Assembly: GCF_022601735.1 (NCBI RefSeq)
Contig: NZ_JAKUMM010000005.1
Span: 288,957-352,956 of the forward strand
Source of the DNA: Atopomonas sediminilitoris
Lineage (GTDB): Bacteria > Pseudomonadota > Gammaproteobacteria > Pseudomonadales > Pseudomonadaceae
Direction: 5' to 3'
DNA length: 64,000 bases
Shown here piece by piece: positions 62,586 through 64,000 of this stretch. A program made the position numbers and the translations under genes. The notes beneath the pieces were generated by a model. It was not told the origin of the DNA. It worked only from the letters and a program-made list of their open reading frames with translations, and ran no database searches. Position 1 is the stretch's first letter, and every line of letters begins with the position of its first letter.

Positions 62586-63704
62586 TTACGACGCAGAACC
62601 GGCCCCCGCACGGTCGAGCGCCTGACTGTCCAGCGCGTCCCAGGTCAACCAAACAGCCTGTTTGGCGGCCAACTGCGGGGCGTTGCTGTCGTTTAGGGTT
62701 TTCACCACCACGTCGGTGCCATCGCTTAAGGCGAAGTGGTAGCGAATGTACTCGCCCACGTAGAGGCGCGTAATAAAGTGGGCTTGGGTATGGTTACCGC
62801 TGGCCGGTTGCTCACGACTGATCGTGAGTTTCTCAGGGCGCACCGATACGGTGACGTGACTGCCGGTGTCGGTGACGTTGGCCACACGGGCTTGCACGCT
62901 GCTGCCGTCCGCCAGTTGGCAGCGCGCCATGTCGCTTTCAATGGCGATCAGACTCCCTGGCAGCTTGTTGCTCTCGCCAATGAAGTCAGCGACAAATAAG
63001 TTGGCGGGGCGCTCGTAGAGTTCGTCCGGTGTCGCGCATTGCTGCACGATGCCGGCATTGAACACCGCAATGCGGTCTGACATGGTCAGCGCTTCAGTCT
63101 GATCATGCGTGACATAAATAACGGTAAAGCCCAGTTGCTCGTGCAGGCGCTTGATTTCGTACTGCATTTGCTCGCGCAGTTTTTTATCCAGCGCGCCGAG
63201 CGGCTCATCCATCAATACGATGTCGGGGGCAAAAATCAGCGCGCGGGCCAGTGCAACGCGTTGCCGTTGTCCGCCAGAGAGTTGGCCTGGGTAGCGATTG
63301 CCGAAGCGTTCAAGCTCAACCAGCGTTAGGTATTCAGCAACCTTGGCGTCGACTTGGTCTTTGGGGAGTTTGCGTATATTCAGCGGATAGGCGAGGTTCT
63401 CGCGAATGGTCATGTGCGGGAATAGCGCATATTGCTGAAACACCATGCCGATATTGCGCTTGTACGGCGCAATGCTATTCACCGGCTGGTTGTTGATCAG
63501 AATCTCGCCGCTGGTGACGTCTTCGAAACCGGCCAGCATCATCAAGCAGGTTGTTTTGCCTGAGCCTGACGGGCCCAAGAGGGTGATGAACTCACCTTTG
63601 GCGACATCAAGGTTGAAGTCCACGACCACTAAGTGCTTTTGGTCGTAGGTTTTCTTAACCCCTTTGAATTGTAGAAATGGCGCCGCATTGGCTGTGTCAG
63701 CCAT
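62586..63704 (-). CDS. Polyamine-type ABC transporter ATP-binding protein (PotA-like)
   Basis: The 372-residue protein has Walker A G-P-S-G-S-G-K-T-T near residue 45, Q-loop F-Q-Q-Y-A-L-F-P-H, signature L-S-G-G-Q-R-Q-R-V-A-L-A-R-A and Walker B I-V-L-M-D-E-P-L-G-A-L-D. The H-loop is V-T-H-D-Q-T-E-A-L. A C-terminal TOBE domain (about 275-365) is present as in PotA. GGGGGAT precedes ATG 63704. It is the first gene of the operon (ATPase, binding protein, two permeases), all on the minus strand. Confidence 0.93.
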   Translation of the reverse strand: MADTANAAPFLQFKGVKKTYDQKHLVVVDFNLDVAKGEFITLLGPSGSGKTTCLMMLAGFEDVTSGEILINNQPVNSIAPYKRNIGMVFQQYALFPHMTIRENLAYPLNIRKLPKDQVDAKVAEYLTLVELERFGNRYPGQLSGGQRQRVALARALIFAPDIVLMDEPLGALDKKLREQMQYEIKRLHEQLGFTVIYVTHDQTEALTMSDRIAVFNAGIVQQCATPDELYERPANLFVADFIGESNKLPGSLIAIESDMARCQLADGSSVQARVANVTDTGSHVTVSVRPEKLTISREQPASGNHTQAHFITRLYVGEYIRYHFALSDGTDVVVKTLNDSNAPQLAAKQAVWLTWDALDSQALDRAGAGSAS

Positions 63705-63915
63705 ACATCCCCCGATTGTTCTTATTAATAGTCACCCTTGTGGGGTGCTGTGCGGGTGAGCGAGATCTCGCAGGTGCATTAGGTGTACGCGCAAAACCTC
63801 GCGCTGTCACCTCAGCCAGCATAGACCAAAGTACTAGACGCCATGTTGTAGCCCGCTGTGGCAAGGCTGTCGAGGCGGCAGTGGGAATCTGTACGTTTAT
63901 GTCGCAGCAAAACAG
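63705..63915. other. Divergent intergenic region upstream of the ABC operon
   Basis: About 210 bases without a credible gene on either strand. It should hold the minus-strand promoter of the polyamine-type operon, but I see no clear -35/-10 pair; no riboswitch-like structure was recognised. Confidence 0.5.
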
Positions 63916-63943
63916 TTGACGGTAAAACTGCTGGGCCTATAAT
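63916..63943 (+). promoter_or_regulatory. Strong sigma-70 promoter with GC-rich discriminator near the right edge
   Basis: TTGACG (63916-63921) and a perfect TATAAT (63938-63943) are 16 bases apart, followed by GCGCCCC and then a GCAAGTGATTGAAT stretch. This resembles leaders of rRNA or tRNA operons in Pseudomonas-type genomes, where stringent control depends on a GC-rich discriminator. No gene is visible before the window ends. Confidence 0.6.
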
Positions 63944-64000
63944 GCGCCCCTCTTCGCAGCGAGCGGCAAGTGATTGAATCTCTTGCGGTTTTAGCGAAGT

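Noticed and set aside
1..64000. tRNA genes
   Set aside because: I scanned the intergenic gaps for T-loop (GGTTCGAATCC-like) sequences and acceptor pairing and saw none; tRNAscan-SE would be decisive.

Overview
The window is about 64 kb of gene-dense, moderately GC-rich DNA (roughly 55-60% by eye) from a gammaproteobacterium. Gene content and order point to the Pseudomonadales or a close relative. Blocks that match arrangements I remember from Pseudomonas are ABC-F ATPase / TIGR02444 / AlgP-like / FKBP isomerase / AlgQ(Rsd) / DsbB, rsmE-bioA-amine oxidase, TauE-lgt-thyA, argS-SPOR, and hslV-hslU. I could run no database search, so the taxonomic call is an inference.

Layout. 1-9.9 kb: the tail of a probable dienelactone-hydrolase-like gene, elbB, a YigI-type thioesterase, an MHYT-GGDEF-EAL c-di-GMP gene broken by a single-base frameshift, a LysE/RhtB exporter, a TerC-family protein, an orphan periplasmic binding protein, an acyl-CoA dehydrogenase and an ABC-F ATPase. 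9.9-13.3 kb: the AlgP/AlgQ/FKBP/DsbB block. Between algQ and dsbB, a plus-strand terminator with no gene upstream suggests a small RNA. 13.5-24.8 kb: a 7TMR-DISM diguanylate cyclase, dtd-pip, small lipoproteins, a tandem DsbA/HCCA-isomerase-fold protein, a glyoxalase-fold protein, LysR and GlxA-type AraC regulators, and an alpha/beta hydrolase.

24.8-33.9 kb is the clearest accessory region. It holds a 2288-residue Sec-signalled SpvB/TcB-like FG-GAP plus RHS protein with a variable C-terminal domain of probable nuclease type. A pentapeptide-repeat protein overlaps its stop codon and is a candidate immunity protein. Downstream are two small secreted cysteine-containing proteins that look like paralogues, and a REPIN-like inverted pair of extragenic palindromes. 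The C-terminal toxin domain and the pentapeptide gene look richer in AT than the surroundings.

34-64 kb returns to core functions: rsmE, bioA, a flavin amine oxidase, tandem orphan binding proteins, a diguanylate cyclase, cytochrome b561-YceI, hslVU (with a sigma-32-like promoter), thyA-lgt-TauE, an NRDE protein, argS-SPOR, a DUF2868/DUF3482 GTPase pair, folA, a lipoprotein binding protein fused by overlap to a 1005-residue hybrid sensor kinase, ilvD, and a four-gene polyamine-type ABC transporter. The last 90 bases carry a strong plus-strand promoter with a GC-rich discriminator that may drive a stable RNA operon beyond the window.

Themes: three c-di-GMP proteins, at least five extracytoplasmic binding proteins outside complete transport operons, and one polymorphic-toxin locus.
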